DNA of 64,000 nucleotides from Microbacterium esteraromaticum (GTDB taxonomy: Bacteria > Actinomycetota > Actinomycetes > Actinomycetales > Microbacteriaceae). Below, in pieces: positions 44,746-51,667 of this stretch. The stretch is taken from the NCBI RefSeq assembly GCF_900163815.1, contig NZ_FUKO01000044.1:1-64000 (forward strand), read 5' to 3'. Positions within the stretch are counted from its first letter, which is position 1, and every line of letters begins with the position of its first letter. Position numbers and translations under genes: made by a program. The notes under the pieces are model-generated. The model made no database searches. It was not told the origin of the DNA and saw only the letters and a list, made by a program, of their open reading frames with translations.

Positions 44746-45794
44746 TCGGCACCCTCGATCGTGCTGATCCCTGGGGTGCTCTCGCGCACCAGCACCTCGA
44801 GGTCGGCAGCAGGCGGACTCCACTCGGCATCCACCGTCGCCCGAAACGCCTGGTAGCCGAGTTCGCTCAGTGGCACGCGCACCGTCGTCAGCTGCGGCGT
44901 GACGTCGCGGCTGACCGGCACATCATCGAAGCCGCACACGGCGATATCGGTGCCGACATCGCGACCGCTCTCACGGATCGCGGTCATCGCTCCGATCGCG
45001 ACGACATCACTGAGCGCGAAGACGAGCGTGCCGGCATCCACGCCATCGGCGAGCGCCTGCTTCATCGATCCGGCACCCGATTCGCGCTCGAAGGTTCCGC
45101 GATACACGCGTTCGATCACTCCGCCCGCAGCGCCGAAGCCATCGACGAACCCGGCAAGACGATCATCGGACGTGCGCACGCCCTCGGCAGCGGCGATCGC
45201 GATCGCCCGCCGATACCCGAGGGCTGCCATCTCGCGCCCCAGCCGCTCGGCACCACCGCGGTTGTCGATGCGGATGCTGCGGTCGCCGCCGGGCCCGAAG
45301 GTGACCGTGCGACCGCCGAGGTCGCGGAATGCGGCCAGCTCGGCGACCGTGCCGCTCTCCTGGTCGTCGGTGCGTGATGCCGCGAGGATCACCCCTTGGG
45401 GGCGCTGGCCGCGCAGTGCCCGCAGGATCTTCACCTCACGGGCGGGATCGCGCTCGGTGATCGCGACGGTGACGATGAGTCCGTGCTCGTCGGCGCCGCG
45501 CGCGACACCGGACGCGATCAGCCCGAAATAGGGGTCGGCGATGTCGGCGACCAGCAGCCCGACGGTCGCGGAGGTGCCGCGTGCTGTCGCCTGCGCCGAG
45601 GCGTTCGCGGTGTAGCCGAGTTCATCAGCGGCCTTCTCGACGCGCTCGCGGAACGACTCGGCGACCTTGCGTTCTGAACCGTTCAGCACCCGCGATGCGG
45701 TTGCCAGCGAGACACCGGCGACCCGGGCCACATCATGCAGGGTGGGCGTCGCATGATGCGCGCGCGGCTGCGTGCGTCGGGCTTCGGATGTCAT
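44742..45794 (-). CDS. LacI-family transcriptional regulator of the catabolic operon
   Basis: A 350-residue protein with an N-terminal LacI HTH (TLHDVARVAGVSLATASRVLNGSERKVAESFRERVEKAADELGYTAN) and a periplasmic-binding-like effector domain (VGLLVADIADPYFGLIASGV ... VCGFDDVPVSRDVTPQLTTVRVP). The probable target is the LacI-type palindrome at 50263-50279 in front of the same operon. The effector sugar is unknown. It is translationally coupled to glycerate kinase. Confidence 0.93.
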   Translation of the reverse strand: MTSEARRTQPRAHHATPTLHDVARVAGVSLATASRVLNGSERKVAESFRERVEKAADELGYTANASAQATARGTSATVGLLVADIADPYFGLIASGVARGADEHGLIVTVAITERDPAREVKILRALRGQRPQGVILAASRTDDQESGTVAELAAFRDLGGRTVTFGPGGDRSIRIDNRGGAERLGREMAALGYRRAIAIAAAEGVRTSDDRLAGFVDGFGAAGGVIERVYRGTFERESGAGSMKQALADGVDAGTLVFALSDVVAIGAMTAIRESGRDVGTDIAVCGFDDVPVSRDVTPQLTTVRVPLSELGYQAFRATVDAEWSPPAADLEVLVRESTPGISTIEGAE

Positions 45795-45817
45795 ACGCAG
45801 AGCCTATCCATGCGGGT

Positions 45818-45921
45818 GTTCCGGTCGCAGATTGTGCCGCCCAGAGAGTCCTCGCCGCGTTCCGGTCGCACAAAGCCCCGCTTCGGCGCCCGGCGAGCGG
45901 GAGAAAATGCGACCGGAACGC
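45818..45921. repeat. Inverted-repeat cassette, word GTTCCGGTCGCA
   Basis: The word GTTCCGGTCGCA occurs directly at 45818-45829 and 45859-45870 and inverted at 45908-45919. The last two pair over 14 bp with a GC-rich inner hairpin. The cassette lies immediately after the stop of the isomerase gene at 45928. Confidence 0.8.
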
Positions 45922-45927
45922 CGGTCA

Positions 45928-46683
45928 TCACGCCTCGGCGAGCCAGCGGCGCAGCACCGCGGCTTCGGATGCCAGCAGTGCAGGGTCGTCGTCGGGCACA
46001 AATTCCAGCAGGGCGTCACGCGGGGGCTGCGCCTGTGCGGCCGCCGCAGCGAAGAGACTGCCCCAAAGACCAGATCGTTCGTCGAGGCGCAGGCGCTCGG
46101 CATCCGGCCACCACGAGAAGACGTGCACGGCGCTGGTGTGCGCCGCGACTGCCTCGTATTCGGCGAGTGCGACGGCATCCGCAGCGCCGACCGATGGCTG
46201 CCAGTACGTCGTCAGTGCCGGGCTGTCGACGTCGGCGAGCAGTCGCAGTGTGGCCTGCGGAGTGTCCGCGAGAGTGCCGCGGTGGTACTCCAACGCGAGG
46301 GTGATGCCGCGATCGGATGCCTCGGCAGCAGCATCCTGCAGCCGCGCGGCGATCTGCGCATACTGCGCGGGCGACGCGTCACCCGAGTCGTCCCGCCCCG
46401 CCCAGACGCGCACCCGATCGGCACCGAGCGCCTCGGCGCTGTCGAGGGTCGGCGTCAGCGCCTCATCGGCTCCGGCGCGAAAGTACGAGCCGTACGACGC
46501 GACCGAGAGGCCGGCATCCGACGTCACGCGCGCAACCTCTGCCGCACGCTCGGGATCGCCCGACGGCACGTGCACGTCAGCGCCCCATTCGATCACCTCG
46601 AGCCCCGCGTCGGCGGCGAGCGGCGCGAGCTGCTCGGGCGTGAGCTGTCGGTAGGTCACCGAGCACAGTCCTGGTCTGATCAT
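45928..46683 (-). CDS. Sugar phosphate isomerase/epimerase-like TIM barrel 1
   Basis: A 251-residue protein of the xylose-isomerase-like family. The segments IEWGADVHVPSGDP, LSVASYGSYFRAGADE, RVRVWAG, TLALEYHRGTLADT and VHVFSWWP follow the barrel strands with metal-binding glutamate/aspartate/histidine positions. The start is ATG 46683 with AGGAG upstream, not the longer frame, which would cross the hairpin. It probably acts on an intermediate of the same pathway as the next isomerase. Confidence 0.8.
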   Translation of the reverse strand: MIRPGLCSVTYRQLTPEQLAPLAADAGLEVIEWGADVHVPSGDPERAAEVARVTSDAGLSVASYGSYFRAGADEALTPTLDSAEALGADRVRVWAGRDDSGDASPAQYAQIAARLQDAAAEASDRGITLALEYHRGTLADTPQATLRLLADVDSPALTTYWQPSVGAADAVALAEYEAVAAHTSAVHVFSWWPDAERLRLDERSGLWGSLFAAAAAQAQPPRDALLEFVPDDDPALLASEAAVLRRWLAEA

Positions 46684-46707
46684 GCCGTTCAGACTCCTCT
46701 TGTCGCC

Positions 46708-46768
46708 GTTCGAGTGGCGCAATCTGCCGCATACCCGGCCCTGATGCGGCCATGTGCGCCACTCGAAC
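46708..46768. repeat. Inverted-repeat cassette, word GTTCGAGTGGCGCA
   Basis: Perfect 14-bp arms (46708-46721 and 46755-46768) enclose an inner pair TGCCGCAT/ATGCGGC. The outer arm ends 3 bp from the stop of the 46772 gene. Confidence 0.85.
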
Positions 46769-46771
46769 AGA

Positions 46772-47638
46772 TCATGCCAGGTGCGGAGAGACGGTGGCGG
46801 TGAAGGATGCGGCGGTGCGCGCCACGACCGTCGCCGGATCGTCGGCCCAGATGTCGGCGTTGAAGATCTCAACCTCGATATCCCGGTCGTATCCGGTTGC
46901 GACAACTGCCTGGGTGAGCGAGCCGAAATCGATCACTCCGTCACCCATGTAATAGCGGGAAAGCAGCACATCGGCGGGCAGGGGAGTCTGCCAGTCGCAC
47001 ACCTGATACGTGGCGATCCGCCCCTCGCGCCCGGCACGCGCGATCTGCTCGAGCACCTGCGGATCCCACCAGATGTGGAACGTATCCACGGCAGCGCCGA
47101 CGACAGCGGCGTCGAAATCGGCGGCGATGTCGAGCGCCTGCCCGAGCGTCGTCACGACGCAGCGGTCGGACGCGAACATCGGATGCAGCGGCTCGATCGC
47201 CAAGGTCACACCAGCGCTCTGCGCATAGGGCGCCAGCTCGCCGATGGCATCCCGCACGCGCTCGCGCGCACCGATCAGGTCGCGCGAGCCCGGCTGCAGC
47301 CCGCCGGCGACGAGTACCAGTACGGCGGTGGATCCCTCGGCACCGGCTGCAGCGAGAGCCGCGGTCTCATCGATCGCCCGCCGGTTGTCGGCCAGTGCCT
47401 CCTCCCGCTCAGCGCCTGCTGGCAGCGTGAAGAAGCCACCGCGGCAGTGCGATGAGAATCGCAGCCCGGAATCTGCCAGCATCCGCGTCGCCGTATCGAG
47501 GCCGACCTCGTGGACCGGCTCGCGCCACAGCCCGATCGACTGCACGCCGGCATCCGCCGTCACTCGCAGCGCGGTCTCGAGATCGGCGTATTTGATCGTC
47601 GCCTGGTTGATCGACAGGCGAGGGTCCGGGGCGCTCAT
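46772..47638 (-). CDS. Sugar phosphate isomerase/epimerase-like TIM barrel 2
   Basis: A 288-residue xylose-isomerase-like barrel with TIKYADLETALRVTADAGVQSIGLWREPVHE at the N-terminus, SSHCRGGFF, VTLAIEPLHPMF with the metal-binding glutamate, VVGAAVDTFHIWWDP, and VEIFNADIWADD near the end. It begins at ATG 47638, overlapping by ATGA a 49-codon ORF that appears to have been created by insertion. It is related in fold but not closely in sequence to the protein at 45928. Confidence 0.85.
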   Translation of the reverse strand: MSAPDPRLSINQATIKYADLETALRVTADAGVQSIGLWREPVHEVGLDTATRMLADSGLRFSSHCRGGFFTLPAGAEREEALADNRRAIDETAALAAAGAEGSTAVLVLVAGGLQPGSRDLIGARERVRDAIGELAPYAQSAGVTLAIEPLHPMFASDRCVVTTLGQALDIAADFDAAVVGAAVDTFHIWWDPQVLEQIARAGREGRIATYQVCDWQTPLPADVLLSRYYMGDGVIDFGSLTQAVVATGYDRDIEVEIFNADIWADDPATVVARTAASFTATVSPHLA

Positions 47639-47784
47639 GCGTCGACTCCGTTCACGCGTACCCGGAACGGATGGCGGGAGTTTGTACGCTTGGCAGGAGG
47701 ACCAGCGGCGTGTCGCCCGCCATCCGTGTTTTCGCCCGCCGTCCGTGCAGGGGCGGCGGGCACGGCGATGCTGAGGGCGGTCAT
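47635..47784 (-). CDS. 49-residue coupling ORF created by insertion
   Basis: The ORF starts at ATG 47784 inside the last bases of the DUF993 gene (ATGA overlap) and ends at TGA 47635-47637, again in an ATGA overlap with the next gene. Its last seven codons, RVNGVDA, repeat the C-terminus of DUF993. The middle is Pro/Ala/Arg-rich with no resemblance to a known protein. It may not make a functional product, and its likely effect is to keep ribosomes moving from DUF993 to the isomerase. Confidence 0.45.
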   Translation of the reverse strand: MTALSIAVPAAPARTAGENTDGGRHAAGPPAKRTNSRHPFRVRVNGVDA

Positions 47785-47804
47785 GCGTCGACTCCGTTCA
47801 CGCG
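47635..47804. repeat. 24-bp direct repeats flanking a palindromic insert
   Basis: A 24-bp sequence (TCATGCGTCGACTCCGTTCA plus CGCG) is present at 47635-47658 and 47781-47804. The 122 bp between contain CGGATGGCGGG (47668-47678), its inverse CCCGCCATCCG (47716-47726) and a second near-copy CCCGCCGTCCG (from 47735), the same word architecture as the other cassettes. It resembles an insertion with target duplication at the old DUF993/isomerase junction. Confidence 0.8.
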
Positions 47805-49055
47805 CAGCATCCCGTGCCAGCGCTCGCGGGCGAGCTCGGGCTTCTCCAGTGCGAGCGAGGCGTTCGCCAGCTCGACGATGCGGCTGAGGTGCGGCAGGCT
47901 GCGCGCGGAGTGCAGACCCCCGACCATCTGAAATGCGGGCTGGTGGCCGTTCAGCCAGGCCAGGAATGCGACGCCGGTCTTGTAATAGAACGTCGGCGCG
48001 GCGAACACCTGGCGACTGAGCTCTTCTGTCGGCCCCAATATGCGCTGATACCCCTCAGCATCCCCCGCATCGAGCGCCTGAATCGCCGCCGAGGCCACCG
48101 GCGCGATGGCCGCAAAGGCACCCAGCAGCGCATCGGAGTGGCCGCGGTGCGCGTCGAGTGCACCGCTTGCCGCCGACTGCACGGCTTGGTCGCGCGTGGA
48201 TGCCGTGCGCTCGGCGACTTCCGGTGCACTCGGCGATTCGAGCGGTGCGGCGGGCGCGAGCGCGTCGCCGCCGATCAGCGAGACGTAGTTGAAGTCGTCG
48301 CCGGTGAACATGCGCACACCCTGCGGCAGACGCTCGCGCACCGAGATCTCGCTCTCAGCGTTCAGCAGACTCATCTTCACGCCCGAGACCTTGCCGGGGC
48401 TCTCGTCGATGATGTCGAGCAGCACAGCGGATGCCGTCTGCCAGTCTGCTGCGCCGAAATAGCCGGCGAGTTCCGGATCGAAGGCGGTGCCCAGCCAGTG
48501 CAGCACGACGGGCACGCTCGCCGCTGACAGCACCTCGCGGTAGACCCGGCGATAGTCGTCCGCGCTCGTCGCGACGCGGGCGAGGTGGCGGGATGCCATC
48601 AGCACGGGGCCCGCCCCCTGCTCCTCAGTGAAGTGCAGCTGGCTCTTATACGCGTCGATCACGGCATCCAGCGAGATGTGCGATTCCGCGATGTGATCGG
48701 TGTTGACTCCGACCACGACCGAGCCGCCTTCTTCGCGCGCGACCTCGGCGCTGCGGGTGATCAGCTCACGCGTGGCCGCGGCATCCAGGCCCATGTTCCG
48801 CTGCGCGGTGTCCATGGCATCCGCCACGCCCAATCCCCACGAGTACACGTTGCGGCGGAAAGCGAGTGTCGCATCCCAGTCGATGTCGGCCGGCTGGCCG
48901 GGGGTGTTGTCGGCATGCACCCGCGGCACCACGTGCGCCGCCGCGTACGCGACGCGGCTCTGCAGCGGAGTGGTCGGGCACGTGTAGACGCCGGTGTCGT
49001 TGAGCGTGGCATCCGAGACGGCGCCGGATGCTGACAGCAGTCGAAGCGTGGTCAT
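47781..49055 (-). CDS. DUF993 family protein (aldolase-like)
   Basis: A 424-residue protein of a family common in actinobacterial sugar operons and distantly related to the dihydrodipicolinate synthase barrel. The recognisable stretches are YAAAHVVPRVHADNTPG, the VVVGVNTDHI strand, VPVVLHWLGTAFDPEL, KVSGVKMSLLNAESE and MFTGDDFNYVSLIGGD. The lysine in GVKMS could be the Schiff-base residue (inference). The biochemical reaction is not established. It follows the dehydrogenase by 3 bp, clearly in the same operon. Confidence 0.85.
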   Translation of the reverse strand: MTTLRLLSASGAVSDATLNDTGVYTCPTTPLQSRVAYAAAHVVPRVHADNTPGQPADIDWDATLAFRRNVYSWGLGVADAMDTAQRNMGLDAAATRELITRSAEVAREEGGSVVVGVNTDHIAESHISLDAVIDAYKSQLHFTEEQGAGPVLMASRHLARVATSADDYRRVYREVLSAASVPVVLHWLGTAFDPELAGYFGAADWQTASAVLLDIIDESPGKVSGVKMSLLNAESEISVRERLPQGVRMFTGDDFNYVSLIGGDALAPAAPLESPSAPEVAERTASTRDQAVQSAASGALDAHRGHSDALLGAFAAIAPVASAAIQALDAGDAEGYQRILGPTEELSRQVFAAPTFYYKTGVAFLAWLNGHQPAFQMVGGLHSARSLPHLSRIVELANASLALEKPELARERWHGMLRVNGVDA

Positions 49056-49058
49056 GGC

Positions 49059-50222
49059 TCAGTCCAGGCTCAGCGGGTTGAGCGCGATCTTGCGGCCCTC
49101 GGCACTAGAGACGAGCCCGGCCTCGGCGAACTGCACACCCTTCGCTCCGGCGAGCAGGTCGAAGGAATAGTCGGTGCCCTCGACGTACGAGGTCAGGTAC
49201 TCCTCCCACTGCTGGCGGAAGCCGTTCAGGAAGACATCGTTGGTGGGAACGCTCTGCCAGTCGGCGTCATAATCGCGGGTGTCTTCGAGGTCGGGGTTCC
49301 AGACGGGCTTCGGGGTGGCGTTGCGAGGCTGGATCTTGCATCCGAACAGTCCGACCACCGCCGAGCCGTAGGTGCCGTCCACCTGGAACTCCACGAGCTC
49401 ATCGCGGTTCACGCGCACCGTCCACGAGGAGTTGATCTCGGCGATGATGCCGCCCTCGATCTCGAAGATGCCGTAGGCGGCATCTTCGGCGGTGGCGGCG
49501 TACTTGTCGCCGTTCTCGTCCCACCGCTCGGGGATGTGCGTGGCAGCCTGCGCGTAAACGCTCTTGACCTGACCGAAGAGGTTCTCGAGCACGTAATTCC
49601 AGTGCGGGAACATGTCGCTGATGATGCCGCCGCCGTCTTCGGTGCGGTAGTTCCAGCTCGGGCGCTGCGCGGGCTGCCAGTCGCCCTCGAACACCCAGTA
49701 GCCGAACTCACCGCGGACGGAGAGGATGCGGCCGAAGAAGCCCGAGTCGATCAGACGCTTGAGCTTCTGCAGGCCGGGCAGATAGAGCTTGTCGTGCACG
49801 ACCCCGGTCTTGACGCCGGCGGACTTGGCGAGCGCCGCGAGTTCGAGCGCCTCTTCCAGCGACTCGGCAGTCGGCTTCTCGGTGTAGATGGCCTTGCCTG
49901 CGGCGATCGCCTTTCGGATCGCGCTGGCGCGCGCCTTCGTCACCAGGAAGTCGGCGTAGATCTCCCACTGCGGGTCGGCGAGGGCCGCATCGAGGTCGGT
50001 CGTGTAGTCGGCGATGCCATGCTCGGCGGCGATCTCGGCGAGCTTCTGCTCGTTGCGCCCGACGAGCAGCGGCTTGACGGTCACCTTCGAGCCGTCGGCG
50101 AGTTCGATGCCGCCCTGGTCGCGGATCGCGAGGATCGAGCGCACCAGGTGCTGCCGGTAGCCCATGCGTCCGGAGACGCCGTTCATGATGATGCCGATCT
50201 CACGGGTAGTCGCCTGTGACAT
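49059..50222 (-). CDS. Gfo/Idh/MocA-family oxidoreductase
   Basis: A 387-residue NAD(P)-dependent dehydrogenase. The N-terminal IGIIMNGVSGRMGYRQHLVRS is the nucleotide fold and KAIYTEKPTAESLEEALELA the EKP signature. The C-terminal alpha/beta domain has YRTEDGGGIISDMFPHWNYVLEN, with the catalytic-type histidine in the DGGGIxxDxxxH pattern. Members oxidise sugars, inositols or amino-sugar acids. It is the first gene of the LacI-controlled operon, with the operator 41 bp upstream. Confidence 0.9.
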   Translation of the reverse strand: MSQATTREIGIIMNGVSGRMGYRQHLVRSILAIRDQGGIELADGSKVTVKPLLVGRNEQKLAEIAAEHGIADYTTDLDAALADPQWEIYADFLVTKARASAIRKAIAAGKAIYTEKPTAESLEEALELAALAKSAGVKTGVVHDKLYLPGLQKLKRLIDSGFFGRILSVRGEFGYWVFEGDWQPAQRPSWNYRTEDGGGIISDMFPHWNYVLENLFGQVKSVYAQAATHIPERWDENGDKYAATAEDAAYGIFEIEGGIIAEINSSWTVRVNRDELVEFQVDGTYGSAVVGLFGCKIQPRNATPKPVWNPDLEDTRDYDADWQSVPTNDVFLNGFRQQWEEYLTSYVEGTDYSFDLLAGAKGVQFAEAGLVSSAEGRKIALNPLSLD

Positions 50223-50262
50223 GTGGTGTCCGTTCTCTCATGGTGGGAAGCTGGCGCGCGAT

Positions 50263-50279
50263 TGGTAAGCGCTTTCCCA
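50263..50279 (-). promoter_or_regulatory. LacI-type operator
   Basis: TGGTAAGCGCTTTCCCA contains the near-palindrome GGTAAGCGCTTTCC with the central GCGC typical of LacI/GalR operators. It precedes the dehydrogenase start, so the LacI gene at 44742 is the likely binder. Confidence 0.8.
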
Positions 50280-50313
50280 CATCAAACCAGGTTGCGGCGC
50301 GTTCCGCAAGCAT

Positions 50314-50441
50314 CCGCCGGCAGCATCCGCCGGCAGCATCCGCACTCGCGCTCGTCCCCGTCCCCGCGCCCGCGGCACCGCTCGCACCTCCGCCCGCGCC
50401 CACGCCCGCGCCCGCTGGCCGCTGGCCGCTGGCCGCTGGCC
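50314..50441. repeat. Low-complexity GC-rich repeats
   Basis: In the 373-bp gap 50223-50595 there are two GCATCCGCCGGCA units, C/G runs, and four exact tandem GCTGGCC units (50414-50441). No ORF with coding character is seen. Confidence 0.7.
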
Positions 50442-50477
50442 GCCCAGCATCCGCTCCCCGTGCCTCCAACCCTCGCC

Positions 50478-50542
50478 GAGAAACCATCTGCTGCGCGAGA
50501 AACCACCTGGCACGTGGTTTCTCGTGCGAGAAGTGGTTTCTC
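50478..50542. repeat. Inverted-repeat cassette, word GAGAAACCAC
   Basis: GAGAAACCA occurs at 50478 and 50497 and the inverse GTGGTTTCTC at 50514-50523 and 50533-50542. The central two form a perfect 10-bp hairpin (50497-50506 with 50514-50523). The cassette lies downstream of the MarR gene at 50596. Confidence 0.8.
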
Positions 50543-50567
50543 GCTGGGAGAAGTGGCGGGCGGACCC

Positions 50568-50618
50568 GGTCAGCGACCGAGCTCGCCGAGCATGGTCAGC
50601 GACCGAGCTCGCCGAGCA
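50568..50618. repeat. 25-bp tandem duplication of the marR 3' end
   Basis: A 25-bp sequence beginning GGTCAGCGACCGAGCTCG is present at 50568-50592 and 50594-50618. The second copy holds the last codons and stop of the MarR gene and the first is its duplicate just after the stop. Confidence 0.85.
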
Positions 50619-51111
50619 GATCGGCGAAGTGCTCGAGGTCGGTGGCCGACCATCCGCTCAGCCGGTCGCCGATGCGGCCCTCGTACTCGGCACGGGCGAG
50701 TGCGATCCGCTCTTTCGCGAGGTCGGTCACGACGAGAAGGCGCGCGCGTCGATCGTCGGGGTCGCGGATGCTCTCTACGAGCCCCAGCTGCTCGAGCTGG
50801 CGCAGCTGCCGGCTGACGACCGACTTGTCGACCTGCAGCCGCTCGATGATGGCGCCGGCCGAGGTCGTGCCCGCGTTCGCGATCGAGGTCAGCACTTGAT
50901 ATCCGACCGGCTGCAGGTCGGGGTGCACGGTGGCTGCCGCATCGCGCCACCCGATGCGGATCCGCGCGAACAGGCGCCCCAGTTCGTGCTCGACGCGCGT
51001 CACTGCTTGATCGAGCTCAGCGCCCTCGAGTTTCGCGCCCGCGGGCTCCGCACCATCACGACTCGCGCCGTCAAGACTCGCGCGCGCGGCTGGATCGGGC
51101 GAGGCACTCAT
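50596..51111 (-). CDS. MarR-family transcriptional regulator 1
   Basis: A 171-residue protein. The winged helix is clear (VGYQVLTSIANAGTTSAGAIIERLQVDKSVVSRQLRQLEQLGLVESIRDPDDRRARLLVVT). An Ala/Gly-rich N-terminal tail of about 30 residues is extra. It is a paralogue of the next gene, sharing DLQPxGYxxLT and DKSVVSRQ. It likely responds to an aromatic or drug-like ligand and acts on the exporter promoter together with its paralogue (inference). A hairpin terminator separates the two. Confidence 0.9.
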   Translation of the reverse strand: MSASPDPAARASLDGASRDGAEPAGAKLEGAELDQAVTRVEHELGRLFARIRIGWRDAAATVHPDLQPVGYQVLTSIANAGTTSAGAIIERLQVDKSVVSRQLRQLEQLGLVESIRDPDDRRARLLVVTDLAKERIALARAEYEGRIGDRLSGWSATDLEHFADLLGELGR

Positions 51112-51140
51112 GCTCGCCAGTGTACGGCGCAGGCGCAGAG

Positions 51141-51183
51141 AAGCCCCGCCACCCGCGGCTCCGAAGAACCGGTGACGGGGCTT
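51141..51183 (-). terminator. Hairpin terminator between the two marR genes
   Basis: AAGCCCCGCCACC (51141-51153) pairs with GGTGACGGGGCTT (51171-51183) with one mismatch. On the minus strand it follows the 51193 gene. Confidence 0.65.
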
Positions 51184-51192
51184 TCGCGCGCC

Positions 51193-51666
51193 TTACACCT
51201 CGGCGAGAATCCGAAACACCTTCGACGCTGTGCGCAGCTCTTCGGGCGTCATCTCGGTCAGCGCATCGCGCATCCGCGTCGCGTGGTCGCTGCGCACTTC
51301 GGCGAGCGCCGCCGATGCAGCCGGCGTGGCCGTCAGCACCCGCAGGCGGCCGTCGCATTCGTCGGGCCGCGAAACGAGCAGACCCACCTCTTCCAGCATC
51401 CGCACCTGGCGGCTCACGACCGATTTGTCCATCTCGAACGAGTCGGCGAGCTGATGCGCACTCGCGCTGCCCGCCCGTTCGACGAACGTGAGCAGCTTGT
51501 ACCCGGCGGGCTGCAGATCGCGGTGCACTCGCGCCGCCGACTCGCGCCACAGCGTCTGCGCGCGAGCGAAGATCAGGTTGAGCTGCCCCTGAAACTCGGC
51601 GAGCGCGTCGTCGACATCGGCGTGATCGACAGAGTCAGCGGATGCTGAGACCTCGAGCACCGCCAT
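51193..51666 (-). CDS. MarR-family transcriptional regulator 2
   Basis: A 157-residue winged-helix protein (AGYKLLTFVERAGSASAHQLADSFEMDKSVVSRQVRMLEEVGLLVSRPDECDGRLRVLT). It starts 1 bp after the exporter stop, so it is co-transcribed with it, as expected for an autoregulated efflux unit. The wing contains an unusual cysteine (DECDGR) that could be redox-active. It is a paralogue of the 50596 gene. Confidence 0.9.
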   Translation of the reverse strand: MAVLEVSASADSVDHADVDDALAEFQGQLNLIFARAQTLWRESAARVHRDLQPAGYKLLTFVERAGSASAHQLADSFEMDKSVVSRQVRMLEEVGLLVSRPDECDGRLRVLTATPAASAALAEVRSDHATRMRDALTEMTPEELRTASKVFRILAEV

Positions 51667-51667
51667 G

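Noticed and set aside
45818..45921. Three copies of GTTCCGGTCGCA as a CRISPR or operator array
   Set aside because: One copy is inverted and they pair as a stem. The same architecture recurs elsewhere with other words, so a structural cassette explains it better.
50223..50595. Several short ORFs in the low-complexity gap
   Set aside because: They consist of Ala/Pro/Arg runs from simple repeats in all frames, without start signals.
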